DNA from: JBBQTQ01 sp038213135
Lineage (GTDB): Bacteria; Actinomycetota; Thermoleophilia; Gaiellales; Gaiellaceae
NCBI GenBank assembly: GCA_038213135.1
Contig: JBBQTQ010000042.1
Location: 1-21,536, forward strand
Length of the DNA stretch: 21,536 nt
Direction of reading: 5' to 3'
Part shown: piece after piece, positions 1 to 7,690 of the stretch
Numbering within the stretch: the stretch's first letter is position 1
Layout: the number at the start of each line of letters is the position of its first letter
Position numbers and translations under genes: made by a program
The notes under the pieces: generated by a model
Seen by the model: only the letters and a program-made list of their open reading frames with translations
What the model was told of the DNA's origin: nothing
The model's database searches: none

Positions 1-789
1 CCGAAGCTTCCCTTCTCGTTGACGACCCGAACCGTGCTCGCGGGGTTCGGCGTCTACGCCGCCACGCACGCAGCCGGCGGCTTCGCCGTCGACTACTGGA
101 CGCTTCGCCGCTCCGGGCTCGACAGGCGCGAGGCGATCGCGCGCGTGCTCGGCCTCGGGGTGCTCGAGTACGTCGTGCTGGCGCCGGCTGCGCTGATCTC
201 GGCGATGTTCCTCCTCGCGGGCGGCGCGAAGCCGGTCCGGGACGCACTGACGTTGCCGTGGCTGCTCGTCATCCCCGGCTTCCTGGTCGCGATCTGGGTC
301 AGCTCGCCGCGACGTGCGGAGCGTTTCAGCGATCCGGGCGACGGCGGCCGGCTCCGGCAGTACTTCGCCCACGCCGTCTTCGGGATCTGCAAGCTGCGCT
401 CGCTGCTGCTCAGCCCGCGCAGCCACTGGAGCGGCTTCGCCGGCGTCAGCCTCTACTGGCTCGGCGACATCGCTACCCTCTGGGCAGCTCTGACCGTGTT
501 CGGAGCGAAGGTCTCGATCCCGGCGCTGATCCTCGCCTACGCCACCGCCTATGCAGCGACGCGGCGCTCGCTCCCAGCCGGCGGCGCCGGCCTGGTCGAG
601 GTCTCGATGACCTTCGCGCTCGTCTGGGTCGGACTGCCGCTCGTGCCGGCGTTGCTCGGGACGATCATGTACCGGCTCTTCAACTTCTGGCTCCCGATCG
701 TCCCTGCGCTCGCCGTGCTGCCGACGGTCAAGCAGCTGCGCCGCGAGTTCCGCAGCGCCGAGGGCGGGCTCGAAGAGCCCTCGCCCTAG
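1..789 (+). CDS. YbhN / LPG-synthase transmembrane-domain family protein, 5' partial
   Basis: The frame is open from the first base of the window, so the true start probably lies to the left; a TTG at 19 is the first possible start inside. The visible 260 or so residues hold several hydrophobic segments, around LGVLEYVVLAPAALISAMF, LPWLLVIPGFLVAIW, SLYWLGDIATLWAALTVFG and a long C-terminal pair. The turn LPAGGAGLVEVS resembles the PGGxGxxE turn of the YbhN/UPF0104 family, the same fold as the membrane half of lysyl-phosphatidylglycerol synthase (MprF). Members are polytopic inner-membrane proteins thought to move or modify lipids; the substrate here cannot be told. It ends 21 bases before the convergent methyltransferase, with a hairpin between them. 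The family call is fairly firm, the role is not. Confidence 0.72.
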   Translation, partial: PKLPFSLTTRTVLAGFGVYAATHAAGGFAVDYWTLRRSGLDRREAIARVLGLGVLEYVVLAPAALISAMFLLAGGAKPVRDALTLPWLLVIPGFLVAIWVSSPRRAERFSDPGDGGRLRQYFAHAVFGICKLRSLLLSPRSHWSGFAGVSLYWLGDIATLWAALTVFGAKVSIPALILAYATAYAATRRSLPAGGAGLVEVSMTFALVWVGLPLVPALLGTIMYRLFNFWLPIVPALAVLPTVKQLRREFRSAEGGLEEPSP

Positions 790-798
790 TTCGTGGGT

Positions 799-826
799 AG
801 GGACAGGCCTCAAGAGGCCTGTCCCT
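799..826. terminator. Perfect 12-bp hairpin between convergent genes (bidirectional terminator)
   Basis: AGGGACAGGCCT (799-810) and AGGCCTGTCCCT (815-826) are exact reverse complements with a 4-base loop CAAG. It starts 10 bases after the upstream stop codon, and the methyltransferase stop (810-812, minus strand) lies inside it, so the last methyltransferase codons are part of the stem. There is no long T run, so termination strength is uncertain; the location between tail-to-tail genes favours a two-way terminator. Confidence 0.7.
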
Positions 827-1388
827 CGGCTCTGGCGGCCCTAGATGCTCGAACGAGTGCGTCGAGCGAGTCGCCTCGCCTGACGGTCTCCGCGCGCTGG
901 ATCACGAGCCCGGGCAGCTCGGAGACGATCTCCTCGGGCGTGTAGAGGACATCCGGGTCGCGCGGGCCGTGGCCCTCGTTGCGCTTGTCGTGCCCGACGA
1001 CGAGGACAAGCCCGCCGGCGGCAAGGGCCGCGGCGGCGCGGGCGAGGACGACCCGGCGCTCGGCGGAGGGCAGCTGGAGGAACAGGACGGTGACGAGGTC
1101 GTAGGCGCCTGCCTCCGGCTCGTACTCGGTCAGGTCTGCCTCCACCCATTCGACCTTGGAGCTCTTCTCGCGGGCCTTCGCCAGCGCGGCAGCCGAGAAA
1201 TCCACCGCAGTCACCTGCCAGCCCCGCTCCGCGAGCCAGACGGCGTTCTGTCCCTGGCCGCAGGCGAGGTCGAGCGCGCGGCCGGGCGGCAAGTGGGCGA
1301 CCTCGCCGTCGAGGTTGTCATTCGTCTCGGTCGCCCAGTGGCGCACCGACGGCTCGGCATGCCGTTTGTTCCAGGCCTCCCGATTCAT
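810..1388 (-). CDS. Class I SAM-dependent methyltransferase (TehB/thiopurine-methyltransferase-like)
   Basis: 192 residues. It starts with MNREAWNKRHAE, a WxxRH opening common in small TehB/TPMT-like methyltransferases. Motif I is ALDLACGQGQNAVWLAERG (about residues 35-55), followed by the acidic ribose-binding end of strand 2 in VTAVDFS, and VEADLTEYEP as the adenine-contacting motif. AYDLVTVLFLQL is the strand-4 motif. The start codon ATG overlaps the TGA of the upstream permease (ATGA), so it should be translated together with the transporter. The methyl acceptor is unknown. Its position as last gene of a nucleoside/base transporter operon hints at a small-molecule acceptor, which is inference only. 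The stop codon lies inside the terminator hairpin. Confidence 0.85.
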   Translation of the reverse strand: MNREAWNKRHAEPSVRHWATETNDNLDGEVAHLPPGRALDLACGQGQNAVWLAERGWQVTAVDFSAAALAKAREKSSKVEWVEADLTEYEPEAGAYDLVTVLFLQLPSAERRVVLARAAAALAAGGLVLVVGHDKRNEGHGPRDPDVLYTPEEIVSELPGLVIQRAETVRRGDSLDALVRASRAARAEGQAS

Positions 1389-2350
1389 GTCTCCTCGCGG
1401 ACGTACGGCAGTCCGAGCGCGCCGGGCGCCCCGAGCCGCCTCCTCGCGCCGCCCGACGAGACCAGCGTCAGGACGACGATCGTCATCAGGTACGGGAGCG
1501 CGTTGTAGAGCTCGGTCGGCCCGACGTGGATCTCGCGCGCCTGCAGCTGCGACGGCAGCGCTTGCAACGCGCCGAAGAAGTAGGCGCCGACGAGGCAGAG
1601 CTCCGGCCGCCAGAACGCGAAGATCACGAGCGCGATCGCGATCCAGCCGGCGCCGCCGGTGATCCCGTCCACCCACTGCGGCGTGATCGCGAGCGTGAAG
1701 GTCGCGCCGCCGACCCCGGCGAAGGCGCCGCCGACGAGCACGTGCACGTACCGGTAGCGCGTCACGTTGATCCCCATCGCATCGGCGGCCGCGGGTGACT
1801 CGCCGACTGCGCGCAGGTTCAGGCCCTGCCGCGTCCGGCTCAGGTAGAACCAGATCGCGATCACGCAGAGCCAGGAGAGGTAGACGAGGACGTTCTGGCT
1901 GAAGAGGATCGGCCCGACCACCGACCAGTGCTGCCAGCTCGCCGGGAACAGGGCGCCGAAGGAATGCCGCGCTGGGTTGTCCCCGAGGTTGAGGTCGTTG
2001 CCGAGGTACGACGAGAGTCCCGCAGCGCCCGCGAAGATCGTCAGGGCAAGACCGGAGACGATCTGGCTCGCGCGCAGCGTGATCACGAGGAACGCGTGGA
2101 TCGAAGCCATCAGCGCCCCGAAGATCGCGGCGACGAGGATCGCTAGCGCGAGGGCGATTCCCGAGTTCGTGTGCACGCGCTGCACCGTCCAGAACCCGGT
2201 GACGGCGCCGACGAGCATCATCCCCTCGACGCCGAGGTTGAGCACGCCCGAGCGCTCGGCGAGCAGCTCTCCGAGCGCGGCGTAGAGCAGCGGCGTGCCG
2301 TAGGCGACGCCTGAGGCGATCACGACTACGAGCAGCGAGTTGTTGATCAC
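1385..2350 (-). CDS. BMP-type ABC transporter, inner-membrane permease (second subunit, YufQ/NupQ-like)
   Basis: 321 residues from a GTG start (reads VINNSLLVVVIASGVAYGTP). That GTG overlaps the TGA of the preceding permease (GTGA), which decides the start. The protein is almost wholly hydrophobic helices. The segment ERSGVLNLGVEGMMLVGAV and the later NLRAVGESPAAADAMGINV are hallmarks of the BPD_transp_2 (branched-chain/ribose-type) permease family as found in nucleoside transporters. It pairs with the longer permease upstream to form the membrane channel, driven by the double ATPase. The 3' end is fused by an ATGA overlap to the methyltransferase. Substrate by neighbourhood: purine nucleosides or bases. 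Confidence 0.9.
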   Translation of the reverse strand: MINNSLLVVVIASGVAYGTPLLYAALGELLAERSGVLNLGVEGMMLVGAVTGFWTVQRVHTNSGIALALAILVAAIFGALMASIHAFLVITLRASQIVSGLALTIFAGAAGLSSYLGNDLNLGDNPARHSFGALFPASWQHWSVVGPILFSQNVLVYLSWLCVIAIWFYLSRTRQGLNLRAVGESPAAADAMGINVTRYRYVHVLVGGAFAGVGGATFTLAITPQWVDGITGGAGWIAIALVIFAFWRPELCLVGAYFFGALQALPSQLQAREIHVGPTELYNALPYLMTIVVLTLVSSGGARRRLGAPGALGLPYVREET

Positions 2351-3465
2351 GCGGCGGGCTCCGCGTGCGGCCGTCCGAAGCGGACGCGGTAACGGATCAG
2401 CACCTCGGCGCCGAGCGCCGAGAAGAGGATGATGCCCTTCATCACGCCGACGAGCCCGGACGGGAAGTCGGCGCCCTGGAGGGTGTAACCGGCGTTGTCG
2501 AGCCCGCCGATCAGGACGGCGACGAGCACGACCGCGAACGGGTTGTAGCGTGCGAGTGCCGCGACGACGATCCCCGTGTAGCCGTAGTAGGACTGCTGCA
2601 GGCCGCGCGCGTCGACGAGGTGGCGGAAGTCGCCGTCCTGGCTCGCGCCGCCGAGCCCCGCGACGGCGCCGGAGATGGCCATCACCGCGAGGATCTTCCT
2701 GCGTGTGCGCATGCCTGCGTAGCGCGCCGCGCGCGTCGAGTCGCCGATCACCTGTACCTCGAACCCGAAGCGTGTCCGGTTGTAGAGCACCCAGAGCACC
2801 GCAGCGGCCGCAATCGCGAGCACGAACCCGAGTGGCAGGAAGAGGCCGCCGCTCGTCAGGTGCAGGTTCCAGGCCGGCCACGAGCCGCTGTCCGGGAGCA
2901 TCTGGCCCTGCGGGAAGACCGCGGCGCTCGGCGAGGTCGCGTCGCGGATGTACGAGTGGCTGTCGAAGATCAGGTAGTTCAGGAGGTAGCCGGCGGCGTA
3001 GTTGAGCATCAGCGAGGTGATGATCTCGTTGGTCGAGAAGACCGCCCGCAGCACGCCCGGGACGAGCGCCAGCACCGTGCCGCCGGCCATGCCGGCCAGC
3101 ACCATCGCCCCGATCACCGTCGCGGTCGGCCAGCCCTGCCGGCCGAGGAAGATGCCTGCGTAGGCGGCGAAGATCGACCCGAAGTAGAGCTGCCCCTCGC
3201 CGCCGATGTTGAAGAGGTTCATCCGGAAGGCGACGGCTGCGGCGAGCCCGGTGAAGGCGAGCGGCGTCGCCGAGACGATTGTCTGCGTCAGCGCGCCGTT
3301 TGCGGTGAACGCCGACTCCCAGATCCGCCTGTAGGTCGTGCCGGGGCTGTGGCCCGTGGCGACGAGGACGAGCGCCATCAGCGCGAACGAGAACGCGATC
3401 GCCGCGATCGGAACGGCGAACGAGAGCCAGCGCGGCTGCTTAAGCCTGCGCTCGAGAGCTAGCAC
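2347..3465 (-). CDS. BMP-type ABC transporter, inner-membrane permease (first subunit, YufP/NupP-like)
   Basis: 372 residues. GTG start chosen at 3465 (VLALERRLKQPRWLSF), 52 bases after the ATPase stop; the frame stays open further upstream, so a slightly longer N-terminus is possible. A short basic head is followed by a first helix (AVPIAAIAFSFALMALVLVA). The family core FRMNLFNIGGEGQLYFGSI lies near residue 80, and the later loop VIGDSTRAARYAGM matches the EAA-like coupling region of this permease group. Length fits the longer of the two permeases in BmpA/PnrA-type systems. It forms the transport channel with the next gene. Confidence 0.9.
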   Translation of the reverse strand: MLALERRLKQPRWLSFAVPIAAIAFSFALMALVLVATGHSPGTTYRRIWESAFTANGALTQTIVSATPLAFTGLAAAVAFRMNLFNIGGEGQLYFGSIFAAYAGIFLGRQGWPTATVIGAMVLAGMAGGTVLALVPGVLRAVFSTNEIITSLMLNYAAGYLLNYLIFDSHSYIRDATSPSAAVFPQGQMLPDSGSWPAWNLHLTSGGLFLPLGFVLAIAAAAVLWVLYNRTRFGFEVQVIGDSTRAARYAGMRTRRKILAVMAISGAVAGLGGASQDGDFRHLVDARGLQQSYYGYTGIVVAALARYNPFAVVLVAVLIGGLDNAGYTLQGADFPSGLVGVMKGIILFSALGAEVLIRYRVRFGRPHAEPAA

Positions 3466-3517
3466 GTGCGAGCCAGACTGAAGTCCGGCACGCGGTCCAG
3501 CGGTTGCCGCGCGTTTG

Positions 3518-5062
3518 TCACTCTGCGTGTCCAGCCATCAGCAGCCCGATCTCCTCGACGGTCGCTGTACCGGCGTCGACCTCGCCGACGATCTGGCCCT
3601 CGTACATGACTGCGATCCGGTCGGCGAGCGCCAGGATCTCGTCGAGATCCTCGCTGATCAGCAGGATCGCGAGGCCCCTCGCGGCGGCCTCCCGCAGGTA
3701 GGCGTGCACGGACTCGATCGCGCCCACGTCGAGGCCGCGGGTCGGCGACGCGGCGATCAGCACCTTCGGCTCACCGGCGAACTCGCGGCCGAGGACGACC
3801 TTCTGGAGGTTCCCGCCCGAGAGCTGGCGCGCCGGTGTCGCCGGGCCGGGGGCCTTCACGTCGTAGAGGTGGATCAGACTCGCGGCGCCCTCGCGGATCT
3901 TCTCGAGCAGGAGCAGCGGCCCGCGAGAGGCCAGGCTGGTGCGGTAGCTCTTGAGCACCACGTTCGAGGCGATGCTGAGGCTCGGCGCCACGGCTGTGCC
4001 GAGGCGATCCTCCGGAACGTGCGCGATGCCCGCCCGGATCGCGGCGCGCGGGTCGCCGGTGTGCAGCGGCTCTCCGAGGACGCGCACCTCACCGCGGGTG
4101 ACCGACCGCATCCCGGTGATCGCCTCGGCCAGCTCCCGCTGGCCGTTCCCTGCCACGCCCGCCACTGCCAGCACCTCGCCCGCGCGTACGTCGAGCGAGA
4201 CGTCCTTCACGGCCAGCGCCCCGCGGTCGCCGGCCGCCGAGAGGTTCGAGACCGAGAGCACGCGCTCGCCCGGGCTGCGGCCGTCCTCCACCCGCCGGTT
4301 GATCTCCACGTCGCGACCGACCATCAAGGCCGCGAGCGAGTGGGGAGTCGCATCCGCGGTCGGGACGGTCGCCACGGAGCGGCCGCCGCGCAGGACGGTG
4401 ACGCGGTCGGCGACCGCCTTCACCTCGTGCAGCTTGTGCGAGATGAAGATCACCGTTCGCCCCTCGAGCGCCATCGCGCGCAGGGTTACGAAGAGGGCGT
4501 CCGCCTCCTGCGGCGTCAGCACCGCTGTCGGCTCGTCCAGGATCAGGATCTTCGCCTCGCGGTAGAGGGCCTTGAGGATCTCGACGCGCTGCTGCTCACC
4601 GACCGAGAGCTGCCAGATCTTCGCGCGCGGGTCGATATCGAGCCCGTAGCGGGCACCGATCTCGGCGACACGCCGCTCGATCACCCGCGGGTGCACCAGG
4701 AAGCTCGCGTCGCTGCCGTGCTCGCCGAGGACGACGTTCTCGGCGACAGTGAACGGCTCGACGAGGCGGAAGTGCTGGTGGACCATGCCGATCCCCGCGT
4801 CGATCGCCTCGCGCGGCGAGTGGAACTCACGCGGCTCCCCGTAGAGGAGGATCTCGCCCTCGTCGGGGCGATAGAGGCCGGTCAGGATGTTCGAGAGGGT
4901 GCTCTTGCCGGCGCCGTTCTCGCCGAGCAGGGCGTGCACCTCGCCCTCGGCCGCTTCGAAGTCGACGTGGTCGTTCGCGAGGACGCCGGGGAAGCGCTTG
5001 GTGATGCCGCGCAATGCCACGGCCGCCCGCTGCGGGGCGGCCGTGGCGACTGCGCTCTCCAT
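3518..5062 (-). CDS. BMP-type ABC transporter ATP-binding protein with two nucleotide-binding domains (YufO/NupO-like)
   Basis: 514 residues from ATG 5062, 13 bases after the binding-protein stop; an in-frame ATG at 5101 would add 13 Ala/Arg-rich residues and overlap that gene, with a better AGGGG spacing, so the start is not certain. Domain 1 is complete: Walker A GENGAGKST (47-55), Q-loop Q96, signature LSVGEQQ (152-158), Walker B ILILDE (172-177), switch H209. Domain 2 is degenerate: AGVAGNGQRE in the P-loop place (301-310), signature LSGGNLQ (414-420), VLIAAS in the Walker B place (434-439) and E471 (LISEDLDE) in the switch-His place. This asymmetry is normal for sugar/nucleoside-type double ATPases such as RbsA. 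It powers import through the two permeases. Confidence 0.93.
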   Translation of the reverse strand: MESAVATAAPQRAAVALRGITKRFPGVLANDHVDFEAAEGEVHALLGENGAGKSTLSNILTGLYRPDEGEILLYGEPREFHSPREAIDAGIGMVHQHFRLVEPFTVAENVVLGEHGSDASFLVHPRVIERRVAEIGARYGLDIDPRAKIWQLSVGEQQRVEILKALYREAKILILDEPTAVLTPQEADALFVTLRAMALEGRTVIFISHKLHEVKAVADRVTVLRGGRSVATVPTADATPHSLAALMVGRDVEINRRVEDGRSPGERVLSVSNLSAAGDRGALAVKDVSLDVRAGEVLAVAGVAGNGQRELAEAITGMRSVTRGEVRVLGEPLHTGDPRAAIRAGIAHVPEDRLGTAVAPSLSIASNVVLKSYRTSLASRGPLLLLEKIREGAASLIHLYDVKAPGPATPARQLSGGNLQKVVLGREFAGEPKVLIAASPTRGLDVGAIESVHAYLREAAARGLAILLISEDLDEILALADRIAVMYEGQIVGEVDAGTATVEEIGLLMAGHAE

Positions 5063-5075
5063 TCCTGCTGCGGCT

Positions 5076-6179
5076 CTAGCCCTTCGGGCTGCCGATGACA
5101 CCCCTGACCAGCCAGTTGACCGCGTAGAGGTCCTTCACGGTCAGACGCTGGCCCGACTTGATGCGGAGCTTTCCGTTCTGGTCGTAGACCGGGCCGGCGA
5201 ACTCGTAGAACTTGCCGCTGATCAGTGCAGCGCGCTTCGCCTTGATCGCCGCCTTGGTCTGGGCGGTGACGCTCGGCCCGAACGGAGCGAGGTCGGTGAA
5301 GCCGTCCTTGATGTTCCCGTAGTAGAAGCCCGTCTTCCAGCTGCCGCCCATCGCGGCTTTGACACGCTTCAGGTAGTAGACGCCCCAGTTGTAGACGGCC
5401 GCCGTCAGCCAGGACTTGGGCGCGAATTTCTGCGCGTTCGAGTCGTAGCCAACCCACGGGATCCCCGCCGACTCGGCGAACTGGCCGGTCGCCGGGCTGT
5501 CCACGTTCTGCCCGAGCACGTCAGCGCCCGCGCTGTGGAGCGACTCGGCCGCCTTCTTCTCCTTCGCCGGGTCGAACCAGGAGTTCGTCCAGACGAGCTT
5601 GACCTTGACGCCCGGGTGGGTCGCCTGTGCGCCGAGCGCGAACGCGTCGGCGTGGCGGATGACCTCGGGGATCGGGAAGGCGACGACGTAGCCGATCGTG
5701 CCCTTCTTCGTCGCCGCGCCCGCGGCCATGCCCGAGAGGTAGACGGAGTCCTCACCCGCGCCGAAGTACTCGGCGAGGTTCGAGGACTGCTCCGTCCCGG
5801 TCGCCTGCTCGAACTTCACCTTCGGGTACTTCTTCGCCTCCGAGGCCATGCAGGTCTGGAAGCCGAATGACGTCGCGAAGATGATCTGGTTCCCATCGCG
5901 GACGAGGCTGTCGATCACCTGACAGGTCTGCGGCCCCTCGGGAACGTTCTCCTTGAAGGTGGTCTGGACCTTGCTGCCGAGCGTGTTCTGGACGAGCAGG
6001 CGACCCTCGTCGTGGGCCTGTGACCAGCCGCCGTCGTTATGGGGACCGACGTAGATCCACGCCGCCTTGAAGACCCCTGTGTGCTTGGCCGACGAGCCGA
6101 GCGAGGTTCCCGCGACGGCCAGCAGCGCCGTCACTCCGAGCAGGAGCGACACCGCCAGCACGTGCTTGCGTCTCTTCAT
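5076..6179 (-). CDS. BMP/PnrA-family extracellular substrate-binding protein
   Basis: 367 residues. GGGAGG (6187-6192) sits 7 bases before the ATG, a strong ribosome site. It begins with a basic N-terminus and a hydrophobic signal segment (VLAVSLLLGVTALLAVAGTS). There is no lipobox cysteine, so it looks like a secreted rather than lipid-anchored form. The family signature follows: AAWIYVGPHNDGGWSQAHDEG, IIFATSFGFQ, and GIPWVGYDSN with the sugar-binding-type Asp. PnrA/BmpA proteins bind purine nucleosides; this family also contains autoinducer/unknown binders. The phosphoribosyltransferase 60 bases upstream supports a purine substrate. Most highly expressed member expected, given the ribosome site. 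Confidence 0.92.
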   Translation of the reverse strand: MKRRKHVLAVSLLLGVTALLAVAGTSLGSSAKHTGVFKAAWIYVGPHNDGGWSQAHDEGRLLVQNTLGSKVQTTFKENVPEGPQTCQVIDSLVRDGNQIIFATSFGFQTCMASEAKKYPKVKFEQATGTEQSSNLAEYFGAGEDSVYLSGMAAGAATKKGTIGYVVAFPIPEVIRHADAFALGAQATHPGVKVKLVWTNSWFDPAKEKKAAESLHSAGADVLGQNVDSPATGQFAESAGIPWVGYDSNAQKFAPKSWLTAAVYNWGVYYLKRVKAAMGGSWKTGFYYGNIKDGFTDLAPFGPSVTAQTKAAIKAKRAALISGKFYEFAGPVYDQNGKLRIKSGQRLTVKDLYAVNWLVRGVIGSPKG

Positions 6180-6186
6180 TCCTTTT

Positions 6187-6192
6187 CCTCCC
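6187..6192 (-). promoter_or_regulatory. Strong Shine-Dalgarno (GGGAGG) of the binding-protein gene
   Basis: Minus-strand GGGAGG lies 7 bases before ATG 6179. It is among the clearest ribosome sites in the window; many other starts are coupled or look leaderless. Confidence 0.75.
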
Positions 6193-6239
6193 GAATGGGT
6201 CTCTGCCTCCGAGCCGGAGCCGAGGCTTGACTCTATTCG

Positions 6240-6731
6240 CTAGGCGGATTTCGTCAAGCTGGCTCCGACGGGCTCGGCGGCGCTCCACGGAAAGACGATC
6301 CAGCGGTCGGTCCGGCGCCACACGTACTCGCAGTGGACGCTCGACTGCGGCTTCTCGTAGAGGACGGCGCAGCGGACCTCGGCGACCTTTCCGGCGCAGA
6401 AGTCCTTGACGAGCGCGAGCGTGTGCCCGGTGTCGGCGACGTCGTCCGCGATCAGGATTCTCGCCTCGTCGAGGTCGATCAGATCCGGGACGGGCGGCAG
6501 GATCATCGGCACCGGCAGCCGCTCGTCGACGCCCGTGTAGTACTCGACGTTCATCGTGTACGTGTTCTTCACGTCGAGCGCGTAGGAGACGGCGCCGGCA
6601 ACGAGCAGACCGCCACGGGCGATCGCCAGCACCATGTCCGGCCGGTAGCCGTCGTCGTGGACGGCCTCGGCCAGGGCTCGCGCGCCTTCGCCGAGCTCCT
6701 CCCAGGTCATCACCTCGCGAGCCTCGGCCAC
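6240..6731 (-). CDS. Purine (xanthine/hypoxanthine/guanine-type) phosphoribosyltransferase
   Basis: 163 residues from GTG 6731; an in-frame ATG at 6710 would cut 7 residues. ILIADDVADTGHTLALV (about residues 91-107) is the PRPP-binding loop, and MVLAIARGGLLVAG is the first conserved loop with the cis-peptide region. The C-terminal WIVFPW is typical of Gpt/XPRT-like enzymes, where the aromatic residue stacks on the purine. The expected reaction is base + PRPP to nucleoside monophosphate + PPi in the cytoplasm. It is the first gene of the transporter unit, so an imported base or a base released from an imported nucleoside could be trapped as nucleotide. It is divergent from the sigma-factor gene, with only a few dozen bases between them. 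Exact base specificity is not readable from sequence. Confidence 0.88.
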   Translation of the reverse strand: MAEAREVMTWEELGEGARALAEAVHDDGYRPDMVLAIARGGLLVAGAVSYALDVKNTYTMNVEYYTGVDERLPVPMILPPVPDLIDLDEARILIADDVADTGHTLALVKDFCAGKVAEVRCAVLYEKPQSSVHCEYVWRRTDRWIVFPWSAAEPVGASLTKSA

Positions 6732-6754
6732 GCCGCATTCTCTCGGATCGACGG

Positions 6755-6760
6755 TAGGCT
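6755..6760 (+). promoter_or_regulatory. Possible -10 hexamer (TAGGCT) for the ECF sigma gene
   Basis: TAGGCT fits the TAnnnT pattern and lies 6 bases before the ACG codon at 6767, where the conserved sigma N-terminus begins. No convincing -35 is seen at 16-18 bases. GGTAGG (6753-6758) in the same place could instead be a ribosome site 8 bases before the ACG. Confidence 0.3.
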
Positions 6761-6766
6761 CGCCGC

Positions 6767-7357
6767 ACGGACGACGCGGCCCTCCTCCAGGCTCTTCGCG
6801 CGCGCGACGAGTCGGCGTTCGTCGAGCTCGTCCGGATGCTCACGCCCTCGCTGCTGCGCGTCGCGCAGCTCTACGTGTCGAGCCGGGCGGTGGCCGAGGA
6901 GGTCGTCCAGGAGACGTGGCTCGGCGTTCTGAAGGGGCTCGAGCGCTTCGAGGGTCGGTCCTCGGTGAAGACCTGGATCTTCCGGATCCTCGCGAACCAG
7001 GCGAAGAGCCGCGGCAAGCGCGAGGGCCGGATTGTGCCGTTCTCGTCGCTCGGCGGCGAGGACGACGAACGGGCGGTCGATCCGGAGCGGTTCGACACGA
7101 CCGGCCACTGGGAAGCGCCGCCGCGCGCCGTTCCCGAAGAGCGGTTGCTCGCGCGCGAGGCGCGCGAGCGGATCGACGCCGCGATCGAGGCGTTGCCTCC
7201 GAATCAGCGTGCCGTGATCACGCTGCGCGACGTCGAAGGCTTCGGAGCGGAGGAGGCGTGTAGCGTTCTCGGGCTTTCCGAGACCAATCAGAGGGTGCTT
7301 CTCCACCGCGCGCGCTCGAAGGTGCGCGCCGCGCTCGAGGAGTACTTCGAGGAATGA
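6767..7357 (+). CDS. ECF-type RNA polymerase sigma factor
   Basis: Region 2 holds AEEVVQETWLGVLKGL and FEGRSSVKTWIFRILANQAKSR (core binding and -10 recognition). Region 4 holds IEALPPNQRAVITLRDVEGFG followed by the helix-turn-helix ACSVLGLSETNQRVLLHRARSKVR (-35 recognition). The first ATG in frame is 6836, but the preceding 23 codons read DDAALLQALRARDESAFVEL, the usual ECF region 2.1 opening. An in-frame TAG at 6755 bounds them and no ATG/GTG/TTG occurs between. I therefore place the start at ACG 6767 (196 residues); if only ATG is allowed the protein is 173 residues and lacks region 2.1. It is followed by its anti-sigma with an ATGA overlap. The stimulus is unknown. Confidence 0.88.
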   Translation, partial: TDDAALLQALRARDESAFVELVRMLTPSLLRVAQLYVSSRAVAEEVVQETWLGVLKGLERFEGRSSVKTWIFRILANQAKSRGKREGRIVPFSSLGGEDDERAVDPERFDTTGHWEAPPRAVPEERLLAREARERIDAAIEALPPNQRAVITLRDVEGFGAEEACSVLGLSETNQRVLLHRARSKVRAALEEYFEE

Positions 7358-7605
7358 TGCTCGTCAAGCGAAAAGATCTTGTTTGCAGCGAGATCGTCGA
7401 GCTCGTGACCGACTACGTCGAGGGGGCGCTGCCCGGCCGGACCAGACGTGCCGTTGAGCGCCATCTTGCGGTCTGCGAGGGCTGCAGCAACTATGTCGAG
7501 CAGATGCGTGTCGCGATCCGCCTGACCGGCCAGCCGCTGTCCGAGCCGCTGTCGCCCCGTCTCGAGCGCGAGCTCGTGGCAGCTTTCCGCGGCTTCCGCG
7601 GATAA
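7354..7605 (+). CDS. Small zinc-finger anti-sigma factor (ZAS type)
   Basis: 83 residues. The ATG at 7354 overlaps the sigma stop (ATGA), and a second ATG follows at once (7357). H37-x3-C41-x2-C44 in ERHLAVCEGCSNYV, with C11 upstream, is the zinc-binding anti-sigma signature. The fold DYVEGALP...RRAVERHL matches the short soluble class. There is no membrane segment, so it should act in the cytoplasm, binding and silencing the sigma encoded just before it, possibly as a thiol/zinc redox sensor. The HxxxCxxC form is required for redox sensing in RsrA-like proteins but is also found in non-redox members. The C-terminus ends AFRGFRG. Confidence 0.9.
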   Translation: MMLVKRKDLVCSEIVELVTDYVEGALPGRTRRAVERHLAVCEGCSNYVEQMRVAIRLTGQPLSEPLSPRLERELVAAFRGFRG

Positions 7606-7648
7606 GGCGACACACTTCCGTCACGCTTCTTGTCCGCGCAGGCCACGT

Positions 7649-7665
7649 CCGGGGTCAGACCCCGG
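7649..7665. terminator. 17-base palindrome between convergent genes (probable terminator)
   Basis: CCGGGGTC-A-GACCCCGG is perfectly symmetric about base 7657. As RNA it would form a 6-bp stem with a 5-base loop. It lies in the 85-base gap between the anti-sigma stop (7605) and the stop of the convergent secreted-protein gene (7691). No T run follows on either strand. Confidence 0.5.
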
Positions 7666-7690
7666 CCGCGGCTCGAGCAGACATGGCTCG

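Noticed and set aside
3518..5062. Loss of Walker B and switch His in the second ATPase domain as a sign of decay
   Set aside because: This degenerate second site is normal for RbsA/YufO-type double ATPases.
3515..5098. 527-codon plus-strand open frame across the ABC ATPase
   Set aside because: It mirrors the ATPase codons exactly; its protein has no domain, while the minus strand has both complete nucleotide-binding domain patterns.
7588..7603. Tandem CTTCCGCGG copies at the end of the anti-sigma gene
   Set aside because: Only two units, encoding FRGFRG; too short to call a repeat element.
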